A stretch of DNA of 64,000 nt from Lycocorax pyrrhopterus obiensis (Eukaryota > Chordata > Aves > Passeriformes > Paradisaeidae): the NCBI GenBank assembly GCA_014706295.1, contig JACSVZ010000038.1, positions 868,001 to 932,000 of the forward strand, written 5' to 3'. A program made the translations under genes and the position numbers. The notes under the pieces were generated by a model, which did no database searches, was not told where the DNA came from, and saw only the letters and a program-made list of their open reading frames with translations. Positions 12,423-49,400 of this stretch are shown one piece after another. Within the stretch, counting starts at the first letter, position 1, and each line of letters opens with the position of its first letter.

Positions 12423-12888
12423 GGTGAGTCCCGTCCTGTTCCGTCCCGTCCCGTCCCGGCGGTCCGGTCCGGTTCGGTTCCGCTCGGTGTCCGCCGGCCG
12501 GGGTCCAGCCCCGCTCGGGGCTGGGTCGGCGGCGAGGCCGGTCCCGCCCCGCGGCCGTACCTGCGGCGGGCGGCGGCGGGGCCATTGTCTGCGCGGCGCG
12601 GGGGGCCGGGGCTGGGCGGGTCCGCGGAGCCCGGAGGGAGCCCCGGGGCCCTCGGTCCCCGCGGGCACGGGGGGCGCGGGGGGGCTGCGGGCGGGGCCGG
12701 GGCTCCGGGGCTCCGCGGCTCCGCTACGGCTCCCGAAGGGCCCCGCGCCCCCGGGGCAGCGCCGGGCGGTGACCCCCGGGTTCTTCTCCAGGACCTGATC
12801 CGGAGCTGGGAGCTGTTTCCAGGCCCCGTCCCGAGCCTGCGGCGGGGCCCGCGCGGCCGGAGGGTTCCGGGCCTGTCCGGTGCCGAGG

Positions 12889-23701
<10,813 letters not shown>

Positions 23702-24160
23702 GCCCGAGAGGTGCCAACTGCGGGACAGGCAGGTGTCCACGTGGATGGACAGGTGGACTCTACCTGCCCTGCTGCTGACTTCCCAAAGAACGTGCAGCCA
23801 GTGGCTGTGGCATCCCAGCTGGAGGAGAGCGGAGAGGGGTGGAGGTGGCCCTGGGACCGTGGCCAGGCATCGTGCAGCCTGCTGCTCGGGGTGGATTTCC
23901 TGGGGACTTTCTCCTTGTTTTGTTCTTTGTGGGTTTCTTTCTAAATCTAGACTGTGGGAGTTGGAGATGGGGGGGGGGGAGGTCTGGCATTGTTAGGGGT
24001 TTTGTTTGGGTGCTTTTTTATTTTTGTTTTTAACTTTTTGTTGTGGGGGTTTTCATTTGTTTAAGGCTCTGGGCCTGCCAGGGTGGATGGGCTCTGGCCT
24101 CACTTCCCTCTGTGCCTCCCAGGGTGTATTTAATAATAAAAACAAACCAAAAAAAGGCAG
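23702..24160 (+). other. 3' UTR of the + TLE gene
   Basis: Noncoding sequence from the TGA stop to a canonical AATAAA at 24135-24140. It includes a G10-type run near 23969 and T-rich segments at 24000-24060. The cleavage site is inferred. Confidence 0.6.
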
Positions 24161-24844
24161 CTGTGCCTTGTCCTGGGCAGTAGCTTCAATGCTTTGTGGC
24201 AGTGGGATGGAGCCAGGTGAGAAGGGGTGAGACCATGGCAGGAGCCTTGTCCCCTTTGGTCACAACTTGCTCTTCCTTTTCTGTGCTGAGGGGGGGTCTG
24301 AGGCAGCTCCATGCCATGGGCAGAGCCCATCCCTGGCCCTGGCTGTGGCGGGGAGCAGGAGCCAGGCCTGGTGGTGCGGGCGCAGAGCAGAGCGTGGCGG
24401 CGGCTCTGCCGTGCCGCCGGTGGAGCGGCCTCGGGCTCCGTGGGCGCTGGAGGAAGTGGTTTTTGAAGGAAATGAGACGTGAGCACTCAGCGCTGCCTTA
24501 TCGGTCTGGCTGCCCGCCAGCACCGCCGTGGGCAAGCAGGGCTGCTCCCCAGAGCCCCGGGGCTGGCAGGGGAGCAGCGGCACGGCGGCTGCGGTGTGGC
24601 AGCGGCTCTGGGCTCCTGCCCCCAGCCCAGCCTCCAGCCACAGCTCACCACAGGCACCACGGAGCAGTGCTGGAGCTGGGGCTGCCATGGCAGGCGAGCA
24701 GCCACACCTCTGCCACGCTGGGAGCATCCTCCCCCCTGTGCTGCTGGCCAAAAGCAGCCCCCCAGCACACCCTTCAGAGCCCAGCCCTTGGCACAGTTGG
24801 CAACACTGGCTGGCAAAGGCCCCTGCCCAGAACCAGCCCAGCCC
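24161..24844. other. spacer between convergent TLE genes
   Basis: About 690 bases separate the two inferred polyadenylation sites. The sequence is GC-rich with a small CpG cluster near 24370-24470. No gene is recognised. The closeness allows readthrough transcripts to overlap in antisense. Confidence 0.5.
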
Positions 24845-25282
24845 GTCTTTTGTTCCTTTTTATTAGTAAGGGATTGAAAACATAGTTAAATACATTTCTT
24901 TACTGATAATTTACAGCTGTTTCTGCAGCAGAAAATGGGTGCCATTAAATCAGTAGCAGTAATTCAGGAGACACACGCTCTCAGGCTTTGTCCAGCTCCC
25001 TGTGCAGGCGCCTGAGGGACAGACAGGGCCCAGGATGCCCAGCCCAGCCCTTGCCCAGCCTTGGGGGATGCCAGGCTATACCCAGCCCTCACCTCCAGCC
25101 TCGTGCAGGAACTGGGGCAGGAGAACGGGGCTGGGGCCTTGGTGTGGTGTCTGAAAGCAGAAGAGGAAGAAGGAAAGTAGAGCTGCAAGAGGGCAGGTCC
25201 AGCACTGGAGGCCTCTGTGAGCCGTGGTGGCTTTGGGCAAGGTGTGTCCCCTTTCCTGATGGCGCAGGGATGGTGGCAGGAG
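24845..25282 (-). other. TLE2: TLE2 3' UTR with polyadenylation signal
   Basis: On the minus strand the UTR runs from the stop codon at 25283-25285 to a canonical AATAAA (complement of TTTATT at 24859-24864). The length of about 430 bases is inferred from that hexamer. Confidence 0.6.
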
Positions 25283-39220
<13,938 letters not shown>

Positions 39221-40270
39221 CCTGAGCGCCCGGCCCGGCCCCCCCGCTCCCGGGGCGCCGCTCCCCGCCCCTCCCGCGGCGGCTGCCCCCGCCAGGGCAC
39301 GGGGGTCCCTCGCCTCGGCGGCCGGGCCGCGGATCCGGGGTCTCGCCGAGCGGCTCCGCCGGGGCGCGGGCGGCGGTCCCGGGGTCTCCGCTCGCCCCCG
39401 GCGGGGCCGGGGCGGGGCTGGGGCGGCCCCGGTGGGGGGGGAGCGGCCGCCCGGCCCCGCGCGCCCCGGCCGCCCGCGCCCGCTTAAGGAGGCGCGTTCC
39501 CGCGGGGCTCGGGACAACGCGGGCGCAGCACCGGAGCTCCCGCGGCGGCCCCGCGCTCGCACGGCGATGCCGGAGACCAAGGGGAACCCGAGGAAGGAGC
39601 CGGCCCCGGAGCCGCTGCTCCTGGCCCGAACGGAGCCGCTCGGGAGGCGTCCTGCCCGCACGGCTGCCCCGGCCCGGCGCTCACCGGGCGCTTCCCCCGC
39701 CCCGGGCCCAGCGAGTGGGACCGCGCTGGGGGACGCGCGCGCGGCACGGAGCTTCCCCGGTCCCCGGGGCACCCCGGTCCCTGGGGAGCGACGCCGGGCG
39801 CTGCCACCGCCTCCGACGCTGCGGGCGGACGCGGCACCGGCCGCCGGCGGGGCAGCGCGCGGGGGAGGACATCACAAACGGGCGCAGCCGGACAGCGCCC
39901 GCCGGGCTAGGGACCCCAGGGGCAACGGGCTCCGGTGCGCAGCACAGCCGGGCCTGGGCGCGGGGCGGGCCGGGGTCCCTCGGGACCAGCCCTTCGTGTG
40001 CCCGGGGCAGCCCCGCCGGGAGGGGCGGGGCACGGCGAGGCTTCCCCATCCCGTCCCCTCCGCCCGCTCCACCTTAACCGGCCCCACAGCCCGCAGCGGC
40101 GGCGCTCGCCCCGGCCATTGGCTGCCGCTGCGGGAGCGCCAGCCAATCGCCCTGCGCGGTTCCCACATGGGCTCGTGACGCCAGAGAGCGGGACGTCCAA
40201 TGAGAAGTGAGCGGGTCGCTGGAGCCTCCGGGGAGGCGCCGCGGGGTACGCTGGGAGTTGTAGTCAGCAC

Positions 40271-43200
40271 TTGGCTACGCCCTCGCGGCGGCGGCGCCCG
40301 GGGCCGGTCCGTCCCGTCCGTGCCGCCGCCGCGGGCCCGGGGATCGCCCGGCCCGGTTCTGCCGCGGGGCCCGACCCAGCGCTAGGGGCGGGCGGGGTTC
40401 CCGCGGCGAGCGGCCCGGGCAGGCAGACTGCGCGGCCCACGAGGCCTTGCGGCTGCCGGCAGCTGCCACTCAAAGTAACGTGGGGCGGCGGAGCGGCGGC
40501 GGCTGAGGCGGGAGGGCCCCGGGCCGGGCGGAGCCGAAGCGGCCGCAGCCGCCGCAGCCGCCGGGCTCGGGCTCCGTGGGGCTGCTCCGGCCGGAGAGCG
40601 CTCGGCTCTGCCACAGAGGGTCCCGGTGGTACCGGAGGGGAACCCACCGAGGGTCCCTTCCCGGTCCCCCGCGACCCCTCCGGCTGCGAGTGCTGTGAAG
40701 TCACCGCACTCGGGGGTGGTAAAAGCGAGTGAGGAACAACCTTTAAATATTGCAGGACCCAGCTGTACCTGGGCACTGCACAGGCAGGCACAAGGTTAAA
40801 TATTTAATGCCTCACATTTCATCCTAATCTTTTATTCATTATGTTATTTACGTGCTGCATGCTGGCAGCGGCCAGGGCAGGGGCAAGGTGCTGGGCACTG
40901 GAGGCTCTTCCTCCTCTTGCCCCCATGCCGTCCATCCCCTGGTGTCCCTGCCTCTCCTCCCCAGCCAGGGCTGGGGGCTGTCACCCGGCAGTGGCCAGGC
41001 TGGTCCCAGACCCGGTCAGTCCCGAGCAAGGAGCCAACCCAGCCCCAGCACTTGCCCCTTTACCTTTCCCTGGCTGCAGGTGTTCGCTGGGCAGATCCAG
41101 TGGCTCAGGCAGTGATGGACACCAGTTTCAAGCCCTCCAAAACCCTCCCTTCTACGCAGGCACATTGATGTTTTCTGTGTGTACATCATATATCTGCACA
41201 TATATCTGCATATTTTAATCCAAATGTAAAGTTTTAAAGGGGTTTTTGTATGTGTGTGTGTTGCCTTACTGGGAGAGTTGAGGAGGTTTTTTAAGGAAAG
41301 TGTATTTTCAAAGGCTGGAAACATTTCAGATCGTGTTTCAAGGGAAGGATAGACTGAGGAGATGTTTTGCAGCATTTTTCAAAACTCCTTTCCGAAAACT
41401 GCCAGTTTTCCTTAGGCAGTCTCTCTGCTCCAGTGTCTCAGGAGAATGACACGGGTAAACCTGGAACAGGCAGCTCCGGAGTGATGGGTGTCACATGTGT
41501 CTTGATCACCCTCCATTTGTGATTGGCATGAGCCCTGGAGCGGCACAACCTGTAACCCAGCGATTAACTTGTGTTTGGATGGGAGAAAACAACGGCAGTT
41601 AACCCTTGGCACCCACAGCAGCGAGAGGAGACGGTCCCTCTGCTGCCCCGGGCATGGCACAGTGCAGGGCGGTAGCCACGGCCCAGACCTGGTTGTCACC
41701 ACTGCAGGATGCTCAGCCACCCCCTGCAGCAGCCACGGGCTCGTGCCTGGTAGTGGCAGGGCCTGGAAGAGCCCCAAAGGATGAGGGTGTTTGAAATCCA
41801 CGCCGGGATCAAGAGGAAGACACTCTGAACAGCTCTTTGTTTATAAGCAGCAGAGAAATCAAACCAACCCAGGCTTTGGGACACGCAGGAGCTCCGTTTG
41901 AAACTGGATCCGAGCAAAAGACGTTGCTGCTGCTGGAATTACCCCTGTGATTTTACCCCAAATGCCAGCCTGGGGCAGGGGAACACAGAGCCTCCTCCAG
42001 CCCTGGACAGGAGGGGCAGCCCCAGCTCTGTCCCGCTCCATGCCATGGGTGCAGTTGTTCCTCTGCCCACACACAGCCGCCTATGTCCAGCACATCTCCG
42101 GAGTGGATGGTCAAGGGCAGAGCCCACCACGTTTCAGAGACACCGAGGGTGGCTGTGGCTCACCAAACCATCCTATTTTCAGCTGCTCACTGCCTGCTTG
42201 AATGAGGAGGCATGAACTGAGCAGAGAGGAGTTCCTGGCACCCTCAGACAATGTGAATTTCCCAGGGCAGCTGGCACAAACAGGGGCCTCATCCTGGCTG
42301 GAGTCTATCCTAGAATGAACATGAGATGGGAAGGGGAACTGAGGAAAGGACCTGGCAGCAAACCAGCGAGAACTAAGCCAAAGCTGTACTGGAAATCAAG
42401 GTTCCCCAGTGCCCTGAGCTACGCCTCTGGGACCAAACTGCAAGTCCCCATCCCCAAACCCCCAGTGCTGGTGTCCACTCTCCAAAGCCACGTGTCCCCA
42501 GAGCTCTCAGGGACAGGCGTCCCCTCCAGGTGCCCCTGATGCCAGGGACACCTCGTCACTGTAAAAGAGGAGTGGGAGCCCTCAGAGCAGCCCAGCAGCT
42601 GACAGACTCTGGTCTCTGGCGCTGCCTTCGATCCGTGTGTTGGCTCCTGTTTGCACTCACCAGCTCTGAGTGGTTTTTAATTATTGATGCCTCTTTTAGC
42701 TTTTATCTGGTGCTCGATGCAGCCAGGAAGAGCTCGGCGTTCCTGCATTAGCGGTGAATTGGGAAGGAAGCCCTGCTCCACCACCATTCCTGGCGTGCAG
42801 GCTGGGCCATTGTTTCAGGCAGAGCTGTGCTGCGAAATGAGGAGGGTGGGAGCCAGAGGGGGACGTGGCAGAGGCGACTCTGACTCACACGGCAGTGGGA
42901 ACCTGGGGGTTCTGTCCTGCAGGAGGGATCCAAAGGGGATGGACCCAAACAGGTGAAAAACAGCCACCTGCTCACTGCATGGAGGAGGAAGGAGGCTGAT
43001 TTATGACCCTCCAGTGACAGGCAGGTGGAAGGGAGGAGATGGGTGACAGCAGAGTTTTGTCAAACCCCTGGCAGCTGTGAGCAGGGATCCATGTCAAGCC
43101 TGGGTTAATGCTGTGCTGCTTGGTGGTCAGGGCATGGGGCACTGCCAGATGGGGTCCTGCCCCTGCTCCCTGCCCTCTGTGTCCACCACAGCCTCTGTGG

Positions 43201-45500
43201 GCAGCAGGACAGTGGCTGTCACTACCCACCCTTTATGAGTCAGGGCTCTGCTGAGTTTTCCCAAGGATCCTGGTGCAGCAGAGCTGGTTCTCAGACCATC
43301 ATCCTGTATCCCTGTCCCACTCCGGCACCACAACCTCTGGAACACAAGGAAAAAGGGTTTCTCTGCTAGGAGCCAGTCTCAAATGATCCCTGAGCAGCTT
43401 TGGGGGCCCCTTGTCAGCTGTGTCCTTGCAAGTGCTGAGCTGTTCTGCAGGGCAGGAGAGGGGCTCCTGGGAGGTTACAAGGCCTGTTTGGAAGGAGAGA
43501 AGCTGTTTCCTCAAGTCTGCAGCTACTGGGAGAGTCACGAGGGAGGTATTTTTAACCCTTTTCTTTGCTGTTGGTGTGGGTTAGATTTGCAGAACTTGTT
43601 ATGCAGTTCAGATTTGAGCCCAAATCTGAGAAGGTGCCCTATGAAATTACTCCCTTTGGGGATCCAGGGATGGTGGCAAACAGAGCCAGGCTGGAAGCAT
43701 GGGGAACAACAACAACACTGCTCTTCAGTAGGATGGGATATCAGGGTGCCCCCGACCAGGCAGAGAAACCCTTTGGAAATGGAACATCATGGGAAGCAGG
43801 AGTGGAGCACAAGGCTGAGCTCAGCATCTGCTGGAAGGTGCAGGGGATTTGGAGAGCTCAGAAGTTCTCTCTTTATATTTTAACAGAAGGTTAGTGTCCC
43901 ACAGGGAGCAAGGAGATACCCACAGCGCAGTGCAGAGCAGCTCCCCAGCCCCAGCGCCCTCGTGGTTTGTCCAACCCCCTTGCCCACTGAACCGAGGCCG
44001 CTGATTAGCTCCAACAAGAGGGACCTCTGTTCCTGAAAGCAGCCCCGAACGATTTCTCCTAAATCCTCCTCCCTTGCATATCCATCAGGAGTAGCATCCC
44101 CTTACGGTTCTCCCTGACCCGGCTGAATTTGAGCCGCTGACCTGCAGGTGAAAGCACCGGGAATGCTCCCGCCGGCCCCCGCAGCTCCCCGGGGGTTCTG
44201 CAGCGCTGACAGGGCAGGGATGGCTTTAGCTCTGCCCCTTGCAGAGCCCCGTGCTGGCCTTTCGCACCAGGGACCTGCTGGGTGTCAGCAGAGAGCGCAG
44301 GGCAGCTGCAGGACCGCGGGGGCAGATCGGCAGCGTTCCAGCAGCTCCCGAGTGGGAGCCCCCGCGCAGTGCCAGGCGCTGGATGGGTCTGCCCGCTGCT
44401 GCAGCCCCCCAGGGGCACTGGGGTCAGGCCAGCCCCTGCCACAGGGCAGCAGAGCTGCTCTCCCCATGGGCTCTGCACTCCGGATCTGCCCCTGTCCTTT
44501 GCAAGCCTGCACCGGGCACCCTGCCCAACCCATGCGCAGCCCGGATTAGGCTGACCGGGCAGAGAACGGGAGCATTGTCAAGCCCTGGTGCTGCCCGCAG
44601 GCTCTGTAACCCACCAGCCTCTCCACACCTCAGTGCTGGCTGCACCAGGACCCCCCTCCAGCAGGGCTTCCTTCCCAGAGGAAGGAAATTTTCCCACTCC
44701 AACTGGCCTAAGAGATACCGAGGGGAAGATGTTATCAGGGTGGAGCAGGCTCTGAAGCCAGAGGACAGCTCTAATTATCGAGAGCCAATTCCATTACAGC
44801 AATCTCAGCCCCAGGGCAACGCAGGCCGGATTTTCCAGAGGGGCCTGAGAGCCACAGAAGCAGCTTATCCCCTGTGCCCACAGGAAAAATGAATTATGCA
44901 CACACAGAGCAGACCTGTGGCAGCCCGAAGGGATCTCCACATGTGTTACCAAACCACGCTGCTCCGGCACAGAGCTGATAGACCTCGGGGGCACTTCGCT
45001 CCTTGCTTTTCTTCTGGAGAGTCCCCTTTTTCACCACCCACCACTTTCACCTTGAGCTCGAGTTTGTTCTGGTTTTGCCCAAGCATCCTCTTGGCCCTGG
45101 CTCAGGCAGATTTCAGCTGTGGCACAGCCCCCAGCTCTGCAGGGGTGTCCCAGAGCCACAAAGGCCACAGAGAGGGCCCCATTCCACCAGCCCCTACAAG
45201 AGTGAGAGAAGCCAGAGCCAGAGGTGTCAGTGTTAACCTCACTCGTCCTGGCTCCCAGAGAAACTTCCAGAGAGGGAGAGCAGCACACCCAACAAGAAGG
45301 GAAGAATTTGGGATATGCTACCACCTGAAGGAAGGAGGGCTGCTCCTCCAGACACCTCCCACAGCACAGGTGAACCAGGAAACCTCCCTGTTCTCCCCAA
45401 CTGATTCCCCCCATCTGAAGGGACAGGAGACAAAGGGAAGTATTCTAAAGGCATCCCAAAGGCAGCAAGAAAACAGCAGCAAGTCACGGTTTTAACCAAC
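40271..45500. other. intergenic between TLE2 and TLE5
   Basis: CpG-rich sequence continues to about 40700 and is followed by AT-richer DNA (40740-41350) and then ordinary intergenic sequence. Open frames starting in the CpG part (for example about 40271-40732) are arginine and glycine rich and match no family I know. I see no RNA gene. A noncoding transcript from the 40.25 kb promoter is possible but unproven. Confidence 0.45.
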
Positions 45501-46481
45501 CTTCTTATTTCTTTATTTGAAAGGCACAGCTTGTACGTCCTTGATACAGCATTTTCAGTTCCTCTTATTATAGGTCAAGTGATTAAACACAAAAAGCAAA
45601 ACAAGATCTTTCTAAAGAACTATATACAAACACCAGATTATTATTTATTATTTTTTTTTCCATTTTTGTTTTTTAAGAAGACACGCTAGCGCACGGAGAT
45701 AAGAACAGAGAAAGCTGCTGTATCCTCTACACAGGGCAGGGGCACAGGGAGGGGGAGGCCGGGGAAGGCTCTCGGTCTGCCTGCCCCCTCTGCCCAGCCA
45801 CCTGGGTCCCCGGAGCCGGGTGCTGAGAGGGAGCAGGTGGCACAGGCTCCCCCCTCCAGCCCAGGGTGAAGCCCCTGGCAGCCAGAGTTGGTTGAGAACA
45901 GGTACATGCAGAACAGCAAGGCGCCGGCCTGGTATTAGTGCAGGAGGGGCGTGGGGGACACGGGGCCAGGGCGATGCGACGAGACCAAGAGCGCCTGGGG
46001 AAGGGAGGAGATTGTTCTGGGCCAGGGATCCCAGCAGGGAGTTGTGCAGAACCGTTAGGATCAAGGGGCAATCTTTAAATACCGAGGGGCGAGCAGCAGG
46101 TGGAGGGAGGGGCCACATGGCACCGAGGAGCTGGGACAGCCAAGGGGCAAAGTGGCCCCAGAGCGGCCCAAGCCAGGCTCCGGCTCAGCTCTGTGACGGA
46201 GTGGGAGGAGGGACAGGGAAGGCAGGCTGGGCACAGGGAGAGCACGATTGGCCACACGGGTAACGCTATGGCGCTTGCATTGCTGTGCAGCAGCCGGGGA
46301 CGGCGCTGGGGACACCCCCCAGGCCCTGCCACCCGCCCGTGGGGACAGGCCTGGCAAGCTGCCACCCAGCACAGGTCTCCGCGGCCCTGCTGCACAGCAA
46401 CTAGAGAGAGATACTGCATTTTGCACTAACCCGCCCCCTCCCTCCCCCAGACAGCCCCCTTCCCCCGGCCCCCCGGTCGCT
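45500..46481 (-). other. TLE5: TLE5 3' UTR with polyadenylation signal
   Basis: On the minus strand the UTR runs about 970 bases from the TAG stop to an AATAAA (complement of TTTATT at 45512-45517). AT-rich sequence at 45590-45665 precedes the signal. The end is inferred from the hexamer. Confidence 0.6.
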
Positions 46482-49400
46482 CTAATCTGATTTCTCCCCA
46501 TCATCATCTTGGTGGGCATCCCCGTCATGGCCGTTCTTGTCCTCCTTGGAGAGGTGAGCCTGCGAGCCCAGGGCCGACAGCGACAGGAGCCCGGTGCCGG
46601 CGCTGACAGCGGGGAGCGACGGGGGCTGGAGCCCCACGGGGAGCGGAGTCAGAGGCAGAGCAAGGGCTTGGAGCTGCGACAGCTGGTGAGCTTGAAGCTG
46701 CTGCTGTAGGGAACGATGGACAGACACAGAGACACAACAGGGGTATTGTCATTTTGAGTGCACTTGGATGCCAAACCAAGGGCCTGGACTGGCCAGGCTG
46801 TGCCAGCAATCGACCTTAAACCAGGGACCTCAGGGTGCTGGAGAGCATTGCAGCCTCAAGGTTGGGTGGGAAAAGATGCCCTCCTGCTGCTGTGACAGCC
46901 TCAAGAGAAGCCTCAGCAGTGTCCCCAGCAGGACACACAGCCCCTACCCCACAGGACATCTGGCCTCAGGCTCTGGCATGTCCCAAGGCCGCAATTAAAG
47001 CCCTCGCTCACAACCTTGACCAAGAGCAGATGGTGTTTTCATGCCGAGTACCTACTGTGGTTCCTGCTCAAAACCAAAGCTCCTCTCCTTGCACCCTGCT
47101 GAGACAGAGCAGGGATCCCTGCTTCCCTGCAAACATCACAGCAAGCCTGGGTGGAACCAGCCCTGTGCCAGCACGGCCAGCCCAGCCTTGCAGCCTTGTC
47201 CCTGCAGCTGCAGCACCATAGCAGGGGTCCCCTGATGTCCCCAGGTCAAGAATCAACAGCCCAGCTCTGTGTCCAGGCCAAAGGCCTGGATCCCCACCCC
47301 TCCCAACCCAAACTAAACATGCATCACGTACACGGATGATGGAGTTCAGCTCTGGCGCCGTGACCTGCTTAGCTCGTTCAATGGCTCCCAAGACTTGCTG
47401 CTGATGCTGGCGTGGAGAAAACAGAGGAATTTGGGGTCACTGCTAGTGCCACAGAGAAGCAGAACAGGGATCCAGTCCACACAGTCAGGCTGGCTACCCC
47501 ACAGCTGGAGACACCTGCACACACTTCACCCGTGACAAGGGCCTCACACGCAGCAAGGAGCAGGGAAGGAAGCACATTTGTCTCATCCATTTCCTCACCA
47601 CAGCATGAAGCAGCTCCCCTCTTACTCCCACCCTCATCCTGCTCTGCAGAGATCCTTGGCCAGGAGGCTCCGAGGTGGGGCAATGTCTCTCATAACCTGC
47701 CACCCTTCAACTACACAGACCCTCTAACAAACAAAACAAGCCCTGAAATCGGAAGCTTTTGGGAAGCTCCACAGTCCTTGGGACACACGCTGGATGCCAA
47801 CTGCAGCAGCAGCTGGGTGTTCCAAACAGAGGCAGAAAAAATGGCTGTGTCATATACTTTAAAAAAAAAATAAAGGACAAGTGTACTTGCTCCTCGCAGA
47901 GCATGAGGTCTCTGAACACCAGGCCTGCCCACTGCACTCCAGCAAGGGGATTTTTCTTTTCATTTTGGCAGCAGGACAGGGTAAGGATTGCATTAAGATG
48001 CAAAAGATTTAGCTGAGGCTTAGTTATTAGGCAGCTCTGATCTGATCAGCAAGCGACTTTGTCCATCCTAAGAACAGGTGGGTGGGAGAAACAGAACCTG
48101 TGCCCTAAGCCCAGTGCTGACCCCAAGCAAGAAGCCTCCAACCCCCAAAGAGCCAGGAGACCTGCTCAGAGCTCAGCCTCCATGGGGAGACAGAAGATAT
48201 GGCTCTAGAGGTGCTTAATCTTCCCCTCGCCTCAGACAGCAACTCCCAAGCACCCCCTCCCCCAATTAATTTCTCAGGGGAGTGGGAGGAGCCCATCAGC
48301 TGCATTAATTAATGAGGCAGAGGAACCAGATCTCAAAGAGGAGCCATATGGAGGTATTTTTTTAAGTGTCCTTCTCCCCCGATTAGCACCCAAAGCTCCC
48401 ACTGCCCCTGCAGACGTGCCTGATGGCTCAGGAGCCAGGGGCACAGAGAGCAGGACCAGCTTTGTCCCCAGCTGCCACCAAAGGGATGGAGGGCACGCTG
48501 CTCACCACACAGCGCTCGGAGAGCCAACACTGCCTTGAAGGGCTGGTCCCCATGCAGGGGCTGAGAGCAAGCAAGGAGGTTTCCCAGCCCAGGGTGGGGA
48601 GCTGCCTGTGCTGGAGGGTTGTGACACCTCGCTGGCTGCAGAGGGACAGTGGCCTCTGTGCCAAGAGACCCTCAAGCTGGGGGACTCACCTCTTGTGAAA
48701 GGTAGGGCAGAACCTGTGCACAAATCCCATTTAGCCTCTTGACGATTTCAGCCTAAAACGTGGGAGGAACAGAGAGGAAAGGTCAGGCAGCTCGGGACTG
48801 AGCACCCACAGCACCAGCTGCCCCGCATTCCCCGTCCCTTGGGAATGGCCCTAGAAAACCCACTCTCCTTGGAAAGATGCTGGCAGCATGCTGGTGCCAT
48901 GGGGATCTCCTTGCCCCCCGAGGCTCCTCCCTGCACAGTTAAATGAAAGGATGCTGCTGACTGCAAAGAGCAGATTTCCAATATTCCCTTTCCTCTCCTC
49001 TGACATTCATTTAACAAATCGGGAGCAGCTAGAGAGGAAGGTTACTGCAGACCCAGGGGGGGATGTGCTGAGTTACATTTGCCATGTGGACACAGACACA
49101 CACACAGAGCTGCTTGGCCCTCTCAGGCTCCCTCTCCCCAGCTGAGCTGCGGGACTGGGGCTACTGGGGGAGACCAAAGGGGTTGGGCAGCTTCCTCACT
49201 ACCCTCACACCAGCAGTGGCAAATTCTGGGGTGTTAAATGCTTTTCTCCTGGCAAATTGTGAAGCTACCAGTCCTTTGCAAGTCACTTTCCAAAGGAGTC
49301 AAGAGAAATACAGAGCCTAAGGGTACAGGCACACACCAAAACCAGCTGAGGGGACCCCACCAGCACCACAGGGAAGCAGATGAGGCTGGGAGACATTTGT

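Noticed and set aside
41150..41260. Short TG- and ATATC-rich patch as a microsatellite or promoter
   Set aside because: The units are too few and irregular to call.
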